A stretch of 64,000 nt of DNA from Lysobacterales bacterium (lineage in GTDB: Bacteria > Pseudomonadota > Gammaproteobacteria > Xanthomonadales > Xanthomonadaceae). The stretch spans positions 1,614,501-1,678,500 of the forward strand of contig JADKCY010000002.1 in NCBI GenBank assembly GCA_016718605.1. Reading direction: 5' to 3'. Positions 42,244-50,998 of this stretch are shown piece after piece; positions within the stretch are counted from its first letter, which is position 1; every line of letters starts with the position of its first letter. The notes under the pieces were generated by a model that worked only from the letters and a program-made list of their open reading frames with translations, made no database searches and was not told the DNA's origin. The position numbers were made by a program, and so were the translations under genes.

Positions 42244-43734
42244 ATGTTCGACCCGCGTGATCTTTCCGTGCTGTTGCGTTCCGGCGCGGCGCTTGTGGTG
42301 GTCGAAACCCACGAGGAAGCCTTGCTGCTCGACAGCTTTCGGCATGTGATGGCCGAACTGATGCGCCCATTGTGGCGCTGGAGCATCACCCTGGGTCTGC
42401 AACGTCTCGATATGGATGCAGACGACACCCCGCCATGCAATGACTCCAGTCAGTTGCTTGAGGTGATGCACGATGACAGTCATCGCGGCATCTGGTTGCT
42501 GTTCGATTTTCCGCCCTACTTGCGCTACGCGATGAACCTGCGGCGATTGCGCGAGATTGTCTTGGGTCAGGCGGCGGCGCGGCATTCGGTGGTGTTGATC
42601 GGCGCAAAGATCGAACTGCCGGAGGATCTGGAGGCGCTCGCGACGCGCTTCACGGCGCGCCTGCCGGATGAGGCGAGGCTGGCCGCATTGCTGCGTGAAG
42701 AGGCGTTCGCGTATTCGCGTGAGCATAGTGGGCGGCGGGTCGAGATCGATGCCGACGCACAGAAACGGGTACTCCGGCATCTTCGGGGTTTGAGCCTGTT
42801 GGATGCGCGCAAGATCATGCGCCAGATCATCCACGATGACGGTGCCATTTCAGACCGTGATGTCCATGCTGCGCAACAGGCCAAGTTCGCCCTGCTTGGA
42901 CGCAGCGGTGTGCTGCACTTCGAGCCCGATGTGCTGTCCTTCGATCAGGTCGCCGGACTGCAACGACTCAAGCGCTGGATCGCGCAACGCAAGCCGATTT
43001 TTGCGCAATCCAAGCCGCCACCGGGGCTCGATCCGCCACGTGGAGTATTGCTGTTGGGCGTTCAGGGAAGCGGCAAATCACTGGCAGCCAAAGCGTGCGC
43101 GGCGGGCTTTGGCGTGCCCTTGCTGCGCCTGGACTTCGCCGCGCTTTACAACAAGTACCACGGCGAGACTGAGCGCAATTTGCGTGAGTCCCTGCAGACC
43201 GCTGAGGCGATGGCGCCCTGCGTTTTGTGGTGCGACGAGATCGAGAAGGGCCTGGCAACTTCGGACAGCGACGATGGTGTCAGTCGACGGGTGTTGGGCG
43301 CACTGCTGACCTGGATGAGCGAGCGCAAGGCCGCTGTATTTCTGGTGGCGACGGCCAATAGCATTGAGCAACTGCCGCCCGAATTGTTGCGCAAAGGTCG
43401 CTTTGACGAGATATTTTTTGTTGATCTGCCGCAGCGCGGCGCGCGCGCCGACGCCTTCGCCATCCATCTGCAGAAGCGAGGACAGACTCCTGACGCCTTC
43501 GATCTTGCAGCACTCGCTGCGGCCAGCGAAGGATTTTCCGGTGCCGAGATCGAGCAGGCCGTCGTTGCCGCCCTGTACGCCACCCATGCTGACGCACGCG
43601 TGCTCGATCAGACGGCCTTGTTGCGCGCACTGGGTGACACACGCCCACTGTCAGTGATCATGGCCGAACGTGTCGATTGGCTGCGACAATGGGCATCTGA
43701 ACGCTGTGTTCCTGCCGATGACCCCGAGCTCTGA
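42244..43734 (+). CDS. Ycf46-like AAA+ ATPase
   Basis: About 496 residues from ATG 42244, with AGGAG nine bases upstream. The N-terminal 240 residues form a helical/alpha-beta region that includes LVVVETHEEALLLDSF, characteristic of chloroplast Ycf46-type ATPases. The AAA+ domain follows: FDQVAGLQRLKRWI, Walker A GVQGSGKS (272-279), Walker B CVLWCDEIEKG and sensor-1 FLVATAN with RKGRFDEIFFVDLP. The family's function is uncertain (a link to carbon or photosynthetic metabolism is proposed in cyanobacteria). It directly precedes tatD with no gap and so leads an operon. Confidence 0.87.
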   Translation: MFDPRDLSVLLRSGAALVVVETHEEALLLDSFRHVMAELMRPLWRWSITLGLQRLDMDADDTPPCNDSSQLLEVMHDDSHRGIWLLFDFPPYLRYAMNLRRLREIVLGQAAARHSVVLIGAKIELPEDLEALATRFTARLPDEARLAALLREEAFAYSREHSGRRVEIDADAQKRVLRHLRGLSLLDARKIMRQIIHDDGAISDRDVHAAQQAKFALLGRSGVLHFEPDVLSFDQVAGLQRLKRWIAQRKPIFAQSKPPPGLDPPRGVLLLGVQGSGKSLAAKACAAGFGVPLLRLDFAALYNKYHGETERNLRESLQTAEAMAPCVLWCDEIEKGLATSDSDDGVSRRVLGALLTWMSERKAAVFLVATANSIEQLPPELLRKGRFDEIFFVDLPQRGARADAFAIHLQKRGQTPDAFDLAALAAASEGFSGAEIEQAVVAALYATHADARVLDQTALLRALGDTRPLSVIMAERVDWLRQWASERCVPADDPEL

Positions 43735-44583
43735 ATGACTGCTGTTTTGCCGCTGCTGATCGATATTGGTGCCAACCTCACACACAGTGCGTTTGCGCCG
43801 GATCTGGGCGACGTGCTTGAGCGGGCGCACACCCATGGCGTCGGTGAGCTGCTGGTGACGGGCGCCAGCCGACAAGGCTCCGCAGATGCTTTGGCTCTGG
43901 CGCAGCGCCATTCTGGTCGGCTTTATGCAACCGCCGGTGTGCATCCGCATCACGCGAACGAATATACCGAAGAAGCCGACCGCGAATTGCGCGCCCTGTT
44001 GCAGCACGACGCGGTCAAAGCCGTTGGCGAGACCGGTCTCGATTATCACCGCGACCTTTCTCCGCGACCCGCTCAGCGACGCGCGTTCGAACGTCAATTG
44101 CAGACTGCAGTGGATTGCGGCAAACCGCTCTTTTTGCACCAGCGCGATGCGCATGCCGATTTCATGTCGATGCTGAAATCGGTACGTGATCAAGTCTCTC
44201 GCGCGGTGGTGCACTGCTTCACTGGCACACGCGAGGAGCTGTACGACTATTTGGATCTGGATTGCCACATCGGCATCACTGGCTGGCTGTGTGATGAGCG
44301 TCGCGGCGCACATCTGCGCGCGTTGGTGCAGGACATTCCCGCGGATCGCTTGATGATCGAAACGGATAGTCCGTATCTGCTGCCGCGGACGCTGCGTCCG
44401 ATGCCTTCGCATCGCCGCAACGAACCGGCCTTCCTGATGCACATCGCGCAGGAGCTGGCGAAGGATCGTGGCCAATCTCTGGCCGAGGTTGCCATTGCGA
44501 CCCGGACCTGCAGTCTGGCGTTTTTTGACCTGCCGGGCGCTAGCGCGATGCGCGACTTCGCCACGATTGGAGAATTGTCATGA
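43735..44583 (+). CDS. tatD: TatD-family metal-dependent nuclease
   Basis: A 282-residue TIM-barrel phosphoesterase. The start LLIDIGANLTHSAF, the stretch TAGVHPHHANEY and the run HCFTGTREELYDY...HIGITGWLCDERRG agree closely with E. coli TatD rather than with its paralogues YcfH or YjjV. The end has LLPRTLRPMPSHRRNEPAFL, also TatD-like. The first metal HxH is replaced by NLT, as in E. coli TatD. The ATG follows the AAA gene's stop at once, and the stop overlaps ubiJ by 4 bp. TatD is a DNase/exonuclease implicated in DNA repair and oxidative stress. Confidence 0.93.
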   Translation: MTAVLPLLIDIGANLTHSAFAPDLGDVLERAHTHGVGELLVTGASRQGSADALALAQRHSGRLYATAGVHPHHANEYTEEADRELRALLQHDAVKAVGETGLDYHRDLSPRPAQRRAFERQLQTAVDCGKPLFLHQRDAHADFMSMLKSVRDQVSRAVVHCFTGTREELYDYLDLDCHIGITGWLCDERRGAHLRALVQDIPADRLMIETDSPYLLPRTLRPMPSHRRNEPAFLMHIAQELAKDRGQSLAEVAIATRTCSLAFFDLPGASAMRDFATIGELS

Positions 44584-45239
44584 GCACGCGCCGCGAGAAC
44601 CCGCTGCGTTCGCGTCTTTTTCAGGTGGGCGGCAGCGCTCTGGAGTTTGGCCTGAACCGCGTGTTGTCACTCGATGCTGATAGCCAACAGGCGTTGAGGC
44701 GCTTACATGGTCGCAGCATCGATTTGCGGCTTGAAGCACCTGTCTTGGCCGTGCGTATACGGGTCGAAGACACCTGCTTGCGCGTTGGTCCCACCGATGA
44801 CGCAGAGTCAGATCTCAGTCTCAGTGCAACCGCTGGCGCGTTGCTGGCACGACTGCTACCTGGTCAGACGGCAAGCGCGGCGCCCGGAAAGTTGCGCATT
44901 TCCGGCGACATCGAACTCGCCCAACAAGTGCAGAAGCTTGCACAGCAATTTGCGCCCGATCTGGAAGAGGCGCTGTCGCAGCGCCTGGGCGGTGTGCTTG
45001 GGGTGCAGATTGCACGGGCATTGCGCAGTATTGGCGGGACGGCGCAACACGCCGGCAAAACGGGGCTGCAGCGCGTGGCGGCGTTTGTTCGCGACGAGCG
45101 AGGTGATGTGCTCGGTGGCGAAGAAATGAACGCGTTTCTGGACGATGTTGACCAGATTCGGGATCACGCCGAGCGACTTGGCCAACGCGTTGAGCGCTTT
45201 AAACGGCGTATGGATGAGCGTTTTCCCGCAACCGATTGA
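44580..45239 (+). CDS. ubiJ: Ubiquinone biosynthesis accessory factor UbiJ
   Basis: A 219-residue protein with an SCP2-like lipid-binding N-terminal half (LSATAGALLARLLPG, ISGDIELAQQVQKLAQ) and the UbiJ C-terminus EEMNAFLDDVDQIRDHAERLGQRVERF. The protein binds ubiquinone precursors in the UbiE-K complex and assists the aerobic steps. It overlaps tatD by 4 bp and is the last gene of the AAA-tatD-ubiJ operon; neither ubiE nor ubiB is adjacent in this window, so the usual ubiE-ubiJ-ubiB cluster is broken here. Confidence 0.88.
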   Translation: MSTRRENPLRSRLFQVGGSALEFGLNRVLSLDADSQQALRRLHGRSIDLRLEAPVLAVRIRVEDTCLRVGPTDDAESDLSLSATAGALLARLLPGQTASAAPGKLRISGDIELAQQVQKLAQQFAPDLEEALSQRLGGVLGVQIARALRSIGGTAQHAGKTGLQRVAAFVRDERGDVLGGEEMNAFLDDVDQIRDHAERLGQRVERFKRRMDERFPATD

Positions 45240-45247
45240 ATGGCGAA

Positions 45248-46270
45248 TCAACGTTTGCCCAGTTTGAAGTCGAAACTTCGGCGAGCTTTGATGGCGGTTG
45301 GGATCGGCGGATAACGCCAACGTTGCATGGCGGCAACCGCGTCGCGGTCAAATATGCCTTCCGGCTCGCTTCGCAACACACGGACATTGGCCACTGCGCC
45401 ATCCGCCTGGATGGTGAATTCAAGGTCGACCGTACCTTCGATTTTGCGACGCTCCGCCAACACCGGATAGCGCGGCGCAGCCCGGCTGATCGGCTCTGGT
45501 ACCTCACGAGCCGTGATTGGCAAGGTTCGAGTTACCGGTGCGCTAGGCTCTGCCGTTGCGGGTTTGGCTTGGGCTTGGTCCCGCGGGGGCACATCGGCGG
45601 CGGCGGATGCCGCTGCTGCAATGGGCGTGGCTTGGGGCGGTGATCCGGCACTCGGGGGCGACTGAGCGCCACGCGTTGCAATGCTCGGTTGGGTGACAGG
45701 CTTTCTCGCATCGACGCTGGGCGCGGGCGGCGGCGTGACGGCCACGCTAGGTTTTTGTTCTGGTCGGCGCGCGGAATCCGCCGTCGGTGAAGCCTCGGGG
45801 GAAAGTGCGCTGAGTGCATTTTGCAGACGGGGAAGGGCAGGCGCCTCAGGTTGCGCGCGTTGCAGCAACGGTATCAGCCGCTCGACCTCTGCACGATCTC
45901 GCGCAGCAATGCGTTGCTCAATATGCAGTACCGCGTAAGGAATGAGATCAAACAGAGCATCGCGGGCGAACACATTTTCCCGGTCGAGTTCATGCGCTCT
46001 CAAGAACCACTCGAAGGCATTGCTACCCGCCGGCGCGAACATGTGCTCCTCACGCAGCGCCTGTTCAGCCTGAGCGGCAAAATCAGCAGCTTGCTGTTGC
46101 GTGCTGGCTGGTGTTGCTGTGGGCACATCCGGAATCGGCGGTTCGGCAGGTACCTGCGCTTCCGCTGGTGGTGTCGCCGTCACTTGCTCGGGGTCGGATT
46201 CGCCACCGCAAGCTGCCAGCAACACGATCACCCCCCATAAAACCGCTCGCTTCTTCGCCACGCGCAACAT
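45248..46270 (-). CDS. Lipoprotein with TonB C-terminal domain
   Basis: A 340-residue protein starting at ATG 46270 with a GGAGG site. The N-terminus carries a lipobox (VIVLLAACGG), so it should be lipid-anchored at Cys 21. A helical region (residues about 60-150) and a long Pro/Ala-rich linker follow. The last 90 residues are a TonB C-terminal domain: APRYPVLAERRKIEGTVDLEF, VRVLRSEPEGIFDRDAVAAMQRWRYPP. Classical TonB has an uncleaved membrane helix instead of a lipobox, so this is a TonB-like protein of unclear partner. No exbB/exbD is adjacent. It is divergent from the L,D-transpeptidase genes. Confidence 0.8.
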   Translation of the reverse strand: MLRVAKKRAVLWGVIVLLAACGGESDPEQVTATPPAEAQVPAEPPIPDVPTATPASTQQQAADFAAQAEQALREEHMFAPAGSNAFEWFLRAHELDRENVFARDALFDLIPYAVLHIEQRIAARDRAEVERLIPLLQRAQPEAPALPRLQNALSALSPEASPTADSARRPEQKPSVAVTPPPAPSVDARKPVTQPSIATRGAQSPPSAGSPPQATPIAAAASAAADVPPRDQAQAKPATAEPSAPVTRTLPITAREVPEPISRAAPRYPVLAERRKIEGTVDLEFTIQADGAVANVRVLRSEPEGIFDRDAVAAMQRWRYPPIPTAIKARRSFDFKLGKR

Positions 46271-46495
46271 TCGATCCTCCCCAAAGGCATCGATTCCAAA
46301 GTTCTTTTGCAGTGCACCACATTATTGCGCGCCCATCGCGTGTCCGCAGTGTGCTGACCGCAATGTCATGTGTGACATGCCAGCATGCAAGCGTAAGGAC
46401 GAGAGGTGACGTACGAAAGACAAAACCCGAATCTGCGGGTCGTCTTGCCACTGTTCACGTGAATTTTCATGCCGGCAATTGCAATGGAGTTGGCT

Positions 46496-47515
46496 ATGCG
46501 TTGGATGCAAGTGCTTGTTGGTCTTCTGTTGGTGCTGTGCTCGGCCTCCGTCGTCGCCAGCGATGTCCCGTTCTGGGGTGCCGCACAATCATTGCCAGCG
46601 GGTACCTCACCGAGTTCACTCAAGCCGGGCGATTGGGTATGGCAACCGGGTGTAGCGCCTTCCGGTCCCATCGTGTTGATCGTCAGTCTGGACGAACAGC
46701 GGACCTATGCGTTCCGCAATGGCGTGCTGATCGGATACGCGTCTTCAAGTACCGGCAAGCCCGGTCATGACACGCCGACAGGTGTGTTCATCACGCTGCA
46801 AAAAGATGCCAATCATCATTCCAAAACGTATAACAACGCGCCTATGCCGTTTCAGCAGCGCTTGACATGGGACGGCGTCGCGCTCCATGCGGGCGGCTTA
46901 CCCGGCTATCCGTCGTCACATGGCTGCGTACATCTTCCTTCGGGGTTTGCGAAGGTACTGTTTGATGCCAGCCCACTGGGCATGACGGTCGTGGTTGCAA
47001 ACGAGAGGTCCGCGCCGGTGGCCGTCTCTCATCCACTGCCGGTTGCTCCGGTGGACGCTCAGACCGGTCAGGTCATCGCCGAACCGGTCCTTGCCAGTGA
47101 AGAAGCGTTCCGATGGGAGCCAGGACGTGCTTCTGTCGGGCCTGTTTCGATGGTGCTTTCACGCGCCGATCGGCGCATCGTGGTGCTGCGCAATGGCGTC
47201 GAAATCGGGCGTGCCAAAGTCGATCTCGCAGACACTGAGCCGTTCGACACCCACGCCTATGTCGCCCACAAAGATGGCGCAGAACTGCGCTGGCTTGCGG
47301 TTTCGATTCCGGGTCACGAGTCGGATCGTAACCATGTTCTGGATGCAAGCGAGGTACAACGCGTGCGCTTTCCGTCGGCTTTCCTTGATGCAGTGCTCCC
47401 ACTGATCGAGGAGGGCACCAGTTTGGTCGTCACGGAGCTACCGATTTTGCCGCACACCACGGGGTTGCCGCTCACCGTCCTTGCAGAAAATGCGCCGGCC
47501 AGCGTTGCCAATTGA
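46496..47515 (+). CDS. Exported L,D-transpeptidase (YkuD domain)
   Basis: A 339-residue protein with a signal peptide (VLVGLLLVLCSASVVA). Residues about 60-165 form a YkuD/ErfK domain with the catalytic Cys in GYPSSHGCVHLPSGF. It also has a C-terminal region of about 170 residues with no recognised domain, including SMVLSRADRRIVVLRNGVEIG, which may be a second degenerate copy of the start of the fold. The start is ATG 46496 (GGAG 7 bp upstream). It forms 3-3 or lipoprotein crosslinks in peptidoglycan. A second transpeptidase-like gene follows in the same direction. Confidence 0.88.
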   Translation: MRWMQVLVGLLLVLCSASVVASDVPFWGAAQSLPAGTSPSSLKPGDWVWQPGVAPSGPIVLIVSLDEQRTYAFRNGVLIGYASSSTGKPGHDTPTGVFITLQKDANHHSKTYNNAPMPFQQRLTWDGVALHAGGLPGYPSSHGCVHLPSGFAKVLFDASPLGMTVVVANERSAPVAVSHPLPVAPVDAQTGQVIAEPVLASEEAFRWEPGRASVGPVSMVLSRADRRIVVLRNGVEIGRAKVDLADTEPFDTHAYVAHKDGAELRWLAVSIPGHESDRNHVLDASEVQRVRFPSAFLDAVLPLIEEGTSLVVTELPILPHTTGLPLTVLAENAPASVAN

Positions 47516-47618
47516 GTTGTGCATGATGCCAACGATCAGTAGCAACACGGCGGAACTTGTTTCGCGAACGCCTGCGTCTTTAGATCCAATGCATTTGGGC
47601 ATTTCTTCGGTGGTCGTG

Positions 47619-48293
47619 ATGAAGCTCTGGTGGATTTTGTTCACACTGGGCACATCGTGCGTCTGGGCAGTCACGCCAGAGGATCTTCATCGCGCCGCAA
47701 CAGAGCTGGATGTTGCAATCCTGGTGGAAGCGCTGGATGCGGTAAATTGCGCTGAAGCGGCAGGCGCTGGTCAAGCGGACACACTGACCGTGATCGATTA
47801 CGCACGGCCTTCAAGCGAAGCGCGCTTGTGGACCTTTGACCTCCACACCGGCCATTTGTTGTTTCACGAATGGGTGGCTCATGGTCAGGGCACTGGCACA
47901 GAGGAGGCCAAGCACTTCTCCAACCAAGCGGGTAGCCGCAAGAGTAGTCTTGGACTGTTTCGCACGGCAGAAACCTACCATGGCAACAACGGGTATTCAC
48001 TCAGACTCGATGGCTTGAATATCGGTGTCAATGACAACGCGCGAGCACGTGCGATCGTCATGCATGGTGCCGACTATGTCGATAGCGCGTTCATTCAACG
48101 CCACGGTCGACTGGGCCGCAGCTGGGGCTGTCCAGCGGTGCGCCGTGATATCGCACGCGTGTTGTTGGACCGTATCAAGCACGACGGCTGGCTGTATGCC
48201 TACCATCCTTCGCGTCAGCCCGCGGCATGCGCTGTTCCAGCAGGAACCGCCGCGACATCTGCGATCACCGTACCGGAAACCATCCAGCGCTAA
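47619..48293 (+). CDS. Murein L,D-transpeptidase catalytic-domain protein (YkuD_2)
   Basis: About 224 residues with a signal peptide (MKLWWILFTLGTSCVWAV). The YkuD_2 catalytic region has ARAIVMHGADYVDSAF and RLGRSWGCPAVRRDIA, with the catalytic Cys in SWGCPAV and the His in VMHGADY. This is the exported branch distinct from the classical YkuD domain of the gene upstream. The start is uncertain: ATG 47619 is chosen because it opens a good signal peptide; ATG at 47523 and 47589 are also in frame and would add residues without a known role. It lies 103 bp after the first transpeptidase gene. Confidence 0.84.
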   Translation: MKLWWILFTLGTSCVWAVTPEDLHRAATELDVAILVEALDAVNCAEAAGAGQADTLTVIDYARPSSEARLWTFDLHTGHLLFHEWVAHGQGTGTEEAKHFSNQAGSRKSSLGLFRTAETYHGNNGYSLRLDGLNIGVNDNARARAIVMHGADYVDSAFIQRHGRLGRSWGCPAVRRDIARVLLDRIKHDGWLYAYHPSRQPAACAVPAGTAATSAITVPETIQR

Positions 48294-48423
48294 AGTTGAC
48301 CCTCGCGCCTATCCTAGTTGAGTCGCAGCACCGGCAATTTTCGACAGGGGATGCGCAACAGGTGATTTAGAGAGTGCATTCCCGCGCTTTTTAGATCCCG
48401 CAAGTTCGGTATTCCTGCCACAC

Positions 48424-48455
48424 ATCAGCAGGGTGTTGCTCAACACCCTGCTGAT
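48424..48455 (-). terminator. Perfect hairpin after the BON-domain gene
   Basis: ATCAGCAGGGTGTTG and its exact complement are separated by 2 bases. It starts 11 bp beyond the BON-gene stop and sits between two convergent genes. No T-run follows on either strand, so it is a putative bidirectional or non-canonical terminator. Confidence 0.55.
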
Positions 48456-48466
48456 CCAGCCGTTCG

Positions 48467-49006
48467 TCAGCGCACGACGACTAGACGGTTGTAGACAGTG
48501 TGGACACCCTCGATTGCCTTGGCGATGCTCTCGGCCTGTGCCTTCTGCGAATCATGTCCGACAAATCCAGACAACAGCACCTTGCCTTGCTTGACTTCGG
48601 TGTTGATACGGTGAGCTGCGGCCAGTCCTTCAATACTGACGATCTTGGCTTTGAGTTTCGACTGAATCGCTGCATCGTCGACGCTCTCACCTAGCGAACG
48701 TGAGCCGGTGAGGACAATCATGGCATCGCGGACGTCTGCTCCTGGTGCCACCTTGCGTGCCGCTGCCATCGCCGCTGCATGCTCTGCCTGCGACTCCACA
48801 AAGCCCCCCAGCAGAATGATGCCGGTATGCACCTCGACATTGATGTGTCGCGCGGTGACTTGGTCACTGTCTATCAGGGCGGCCTTGGTTCGCGTCGACA
48901 AGGTCGCGTCGTCAATATTCTCGCCAGCTGTGCGCTCGGCCATCACCGGCGCAATCGCACCCAGCAACAGCAACGCAACCCACATCATCAGGTTCTGAAT
49001 CTTCAT
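48467..49006 (-). CDS. Exported protein with two BON domains (OsmY-like)
   Basis: A 179-residue exported protein with a signal peptide (MKIQNLMMWVALLLLGAIA...VMA). Two BON domains follow: TLSTRTKAALIDSDQVTARHINVEVHTGIILLGGFV and AIQSKLKAKIVSIEGLAAAHRINTE with VLLSGFVG. Each carries the conserved Gly in 'GFV'. The family (OsmY) binds envelope phospholipid and is induced by osmotic stress. ATG 49006 with GGGAG is chosen over a frame extending to 49207. Confidence 0.87.
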   Translation of the reverse strand: MKIQNLMMWVALLLLGAIAPVMAERTAGENIDDATLSTRTKAALIDSDQVTARHINVEVHTGIILLGGFVESQAEHAAAMAAARKVAPGADVRDAMIVLTGSRSLGESVDDAAIQSKLKAKIVSIEGLAAAHRINTEVKQGKVLLSGFVGHDSQKAQAESIAKAIEGVHTVYNRLVVVR

Positions 49007-49341
49007 GTTGGCTCCCTTGTGATCGACAAATCGAAATCGCAGGGCAATTCGCCCAGCGGCATCCAGCATGCACCTGATCTGGCAGGAAAGTCCGTCGGCA
49101 GCCTGCTGACGCTGGAGTGGCGCTCCGATTGCCTGTTCGCCCTTCCAGCGAACGCCACGGACAAGGAGCGTGCCTTGGTCGAACTGCGTCCCGAGGACGA
49201 GCGCCATATGCTGCGTTTCGCTCGCGAGGGTTGGCGCAACTCACGGAAATGGATCTATCTGCCAAGACTATTCGGGAGTTGCGCACGACCTCTTGGCGCC
49301 AAGGCGCTGGCAGCTGCGCTTAGGCCGCCAGTGCGTAATTA
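49007..49341. other. Intergenic region, no supported gene
   Basis: 335 bp between the BON-domain gene and the HipBA operator. It should contain the BON-gene promoter, but I see no clear hexamers. Short frames are present on both strands without recognisable protein sequence, and no RNA-gene structure is apparent. Confidence 0.5.
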
Positions 49342-49388
49342 CTACCATTAGTGATATTTTATGCGGCATAAACTATCACTAATGGTAG
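49342..49388. promoter_or_regulatory. Palindromic operator of the hipBA operon
   Basis: Perfect 15-bp inverted repeat: CTACCATTAGTGATA at 49342-49356 and its complement at 49374-49388, with 17 bp between. The centres are about 32 bp apart (three helical turns). The right arm ends 4 bp before the hipB ATG. It has the form of a binding site for the HTH antitoxin, and the AT-rich spacer probably holds the promoter. Confidence 0.85.
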
Positions 49389-49392
49389 CGAT

Positions 49393-49719
49393 ATGAAGAT
49401 CAAAACCGATGAATTCGCCTCTTCGGAGGTCCGCCGGACCGCACGCCGCATGGCCAAAGTAGTTCGTCAGGCACGCTTGGCGCGGCGAATGCCGCAGACC
49501 GAACTTGCGGCGCGCGCGCGCACAAGTCCGCAGACCGTTATGCGCATCGAGGCTGGAAGCTCAGCCGCGTCGCTGGGGGCTTGGTTGTCAGTCATGGAAC
49601 AGTTGGGCCTACTCAAGCTGTTGTCCGACCTCCGCGACTCGGCGTCCGAGGAGCTGCTTTCCCAGCACAAGACGCGCCGAGCGCGCCTGAACACACCCGA
49701 CAAGGACATGAATTTCTGA
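49393..49719 (+). CDS. hipB: HipB-like antitoxin, XRE-family HTH
   Basis: A 108-residue DNA-binding protein. The helix-turn-helix is AKVVRQARLARRMPQTELAARARTS with recognition helix SPQTVMRIEAGSS. It is followed by a short tail with basic RRAR near the end. It is preceded by a perfect palindrome and followed after one base by hipA, the usual HipBA arrangement. Antitoxin and autorepressor roles are inferred. Confidence 0.86.
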   Translation: MKIKTDEFASSEVRRTARRMAKVVRQARLARRMPQTELAARARTSPQTVMRIEAGSSAASLGAWLSVMEQLGLLKLLSDLRDSASEELLSQHKTRRARLNTPDKDMNF

Positions 49720-49720
49720 C

Positions 49721-50998
49721 ATGACTACGCGCTACGTGTTCATCCATCTGCCCGGGAGTCGCGACGCGGTGCCGGCTGGCAAGCTGGATATGGCGACCGA
49801 CGCCACGGGCGAGTTCGCAAACGCAAGGTTCGCCTACGGCAACATCTACCTCAAGCGACACGATGCGCTGGACGTCGATCCGGTTTCGTTGCCTCGCGAT
49901 GGCGCAGCCGGAAAGACGCTGCTACCGGTCAATGGCCTGCCCATGTTCAGCGCGATTCGTGATGCGGCACCTGACGCTTGGGGCCGCCAGGTGATCGAAA
50001 ACCGACTGCAGCGGCCCGGCCCTCTCCCAGAGTGGATGTACCTCGATCATGCGGGCTCGGACCGGGCAGGTGCGCTCGACATTCGCCCAGACCGCGACAG
50101 CACGCCGTTGGCGTCGACGCTGCCAAGCGCTATTGATCTGAACTACCTGCTCGACGCAGCTGAGCGCATCGAAGCAGGGGAACCGGTGCCGGCGCAGCTG
50201 ACACATTACTTCCAGGGCGGCCCAACCATGGGAGGCATGCGTCCCAAAGCGGTCATTGCGGTCGATGGACGACAGTTCGTCGCCAAGTTTCCGTCTAGGA
50301 CCGATCGCTTCAACGTACCGTCGGTCGAGCGCGCCACGCTAGAACTGGCACGCGAGGCGGGTCTGCATGTACCGGAGACACGACTCATGCAGATGCCGGA
50401 TGGCCGCACAGTAATGCTCATCGAGCGTTTCGATCGGGTGGCCGGTCCGGGGGGATTGATTACCCGTCGGCACATGGTTTCAGCGCTAACGATGCTGGGT
50501 GTGGGCGAGATGGACTCGCGCTACCGCAGCTACGCCGACATCGCGCATGCAATCAGCAGACAGGCACCGGGAGCGCGCGTAGCAGCCGACCGTACGGAGA
50601 TGTTTTCGCGGATGGTGTTCAACATCCTCGTGAGCAACAGCGATGACCACCTGCGCAACCATGCCTTCCTCTATCAAGAGACCGGCGGTTGGGCACTCAG
50701 CCCGCTTTACGACGTGGTGCCCACACCATCGCACAGTCTCGAGCGGAATCTGCACTTGATCGTCGGCGAGATGGGCCGCGCGGCGCGCGTCGACAACGCG
50801 CTGACGAGCGCCGGGCAGTTCGGCTTGCGCAGAGCGGAGGCGGCCGAGATCATCGATCGCATCTATCGTGTTGCGCGCTCGTGGCGGCAGACCTTCGAGC
50901 GTCACGAGGTGACGGCGCAGGACTGCGACCTGGTCGCCTCCGCCTTCATGCATGAAGATCACATTGGCATGCGCGAGGCGATGTCCAAGGGCGGCTGA
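49721..50998 (+). CDS. hipA: HipA-family serine/threonine kinase toxin
   Basis: A 425-residue HipA protein. The Gly-rich ATP-binding loop is FQGGPTMGGMRPKAV with Thr 169 at the position that is the phosphorylated Ser in E. coli HipA. The catalytic segment is NILVSNSDDHLRNHAF (Asp 308/309) and the metal-binding Asp 331 is in LSPLYDVVP. HipA toxins phosphorylate targets such as glutamyl-tRNA synthetase and cause dormancy; the target here is unknown. The ATG is separated from the hipB stop by one base. Confidence 0.9.
   Translation: MTTRYVFIHLPGSRDAVPAGKLDMATDATGEFANARFAYGNIYLKRHDALDVDPVSLPRDGAAGKTLLPVNGLPMFSAIRDAAPDAWGRQVIENRLQRPGPLPEWMYLDHAGSDRAGALDIRPDRDSTPLASTLPSAIDLNYLLDAAERIEAGEPVPAQLTHYFQGGPTMGGMRPKAVIAVDGRQFVAKFPSRTDRFNVPSVERATLELAREAGLHVPETRLMQMPDGRTVMLIERFDRVAGPGGLITRRHMVSALTMLGVGEMDSRYRSYADIAHAISRQAPGARVAADRTEMFSRMVFNILVSNSDDHLRNHAFLYQETGGWALSPLYDVVPTPSHSLERNLHLIVGEMGRAARVDNALTSAGQFGLRRAEAAEIIDRIYRVARSWRQTFERHEVTAQDCDLVASAFMHEDHIGMREAMSKGG

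Noticed and set aside
46452..46466. CACGTG palindrome at GTTCACGTGAAT as a further parS site
   Set aside because: The arms lack one base relative to parS (GTT-N-CACGTG), so the core spacing does not match.
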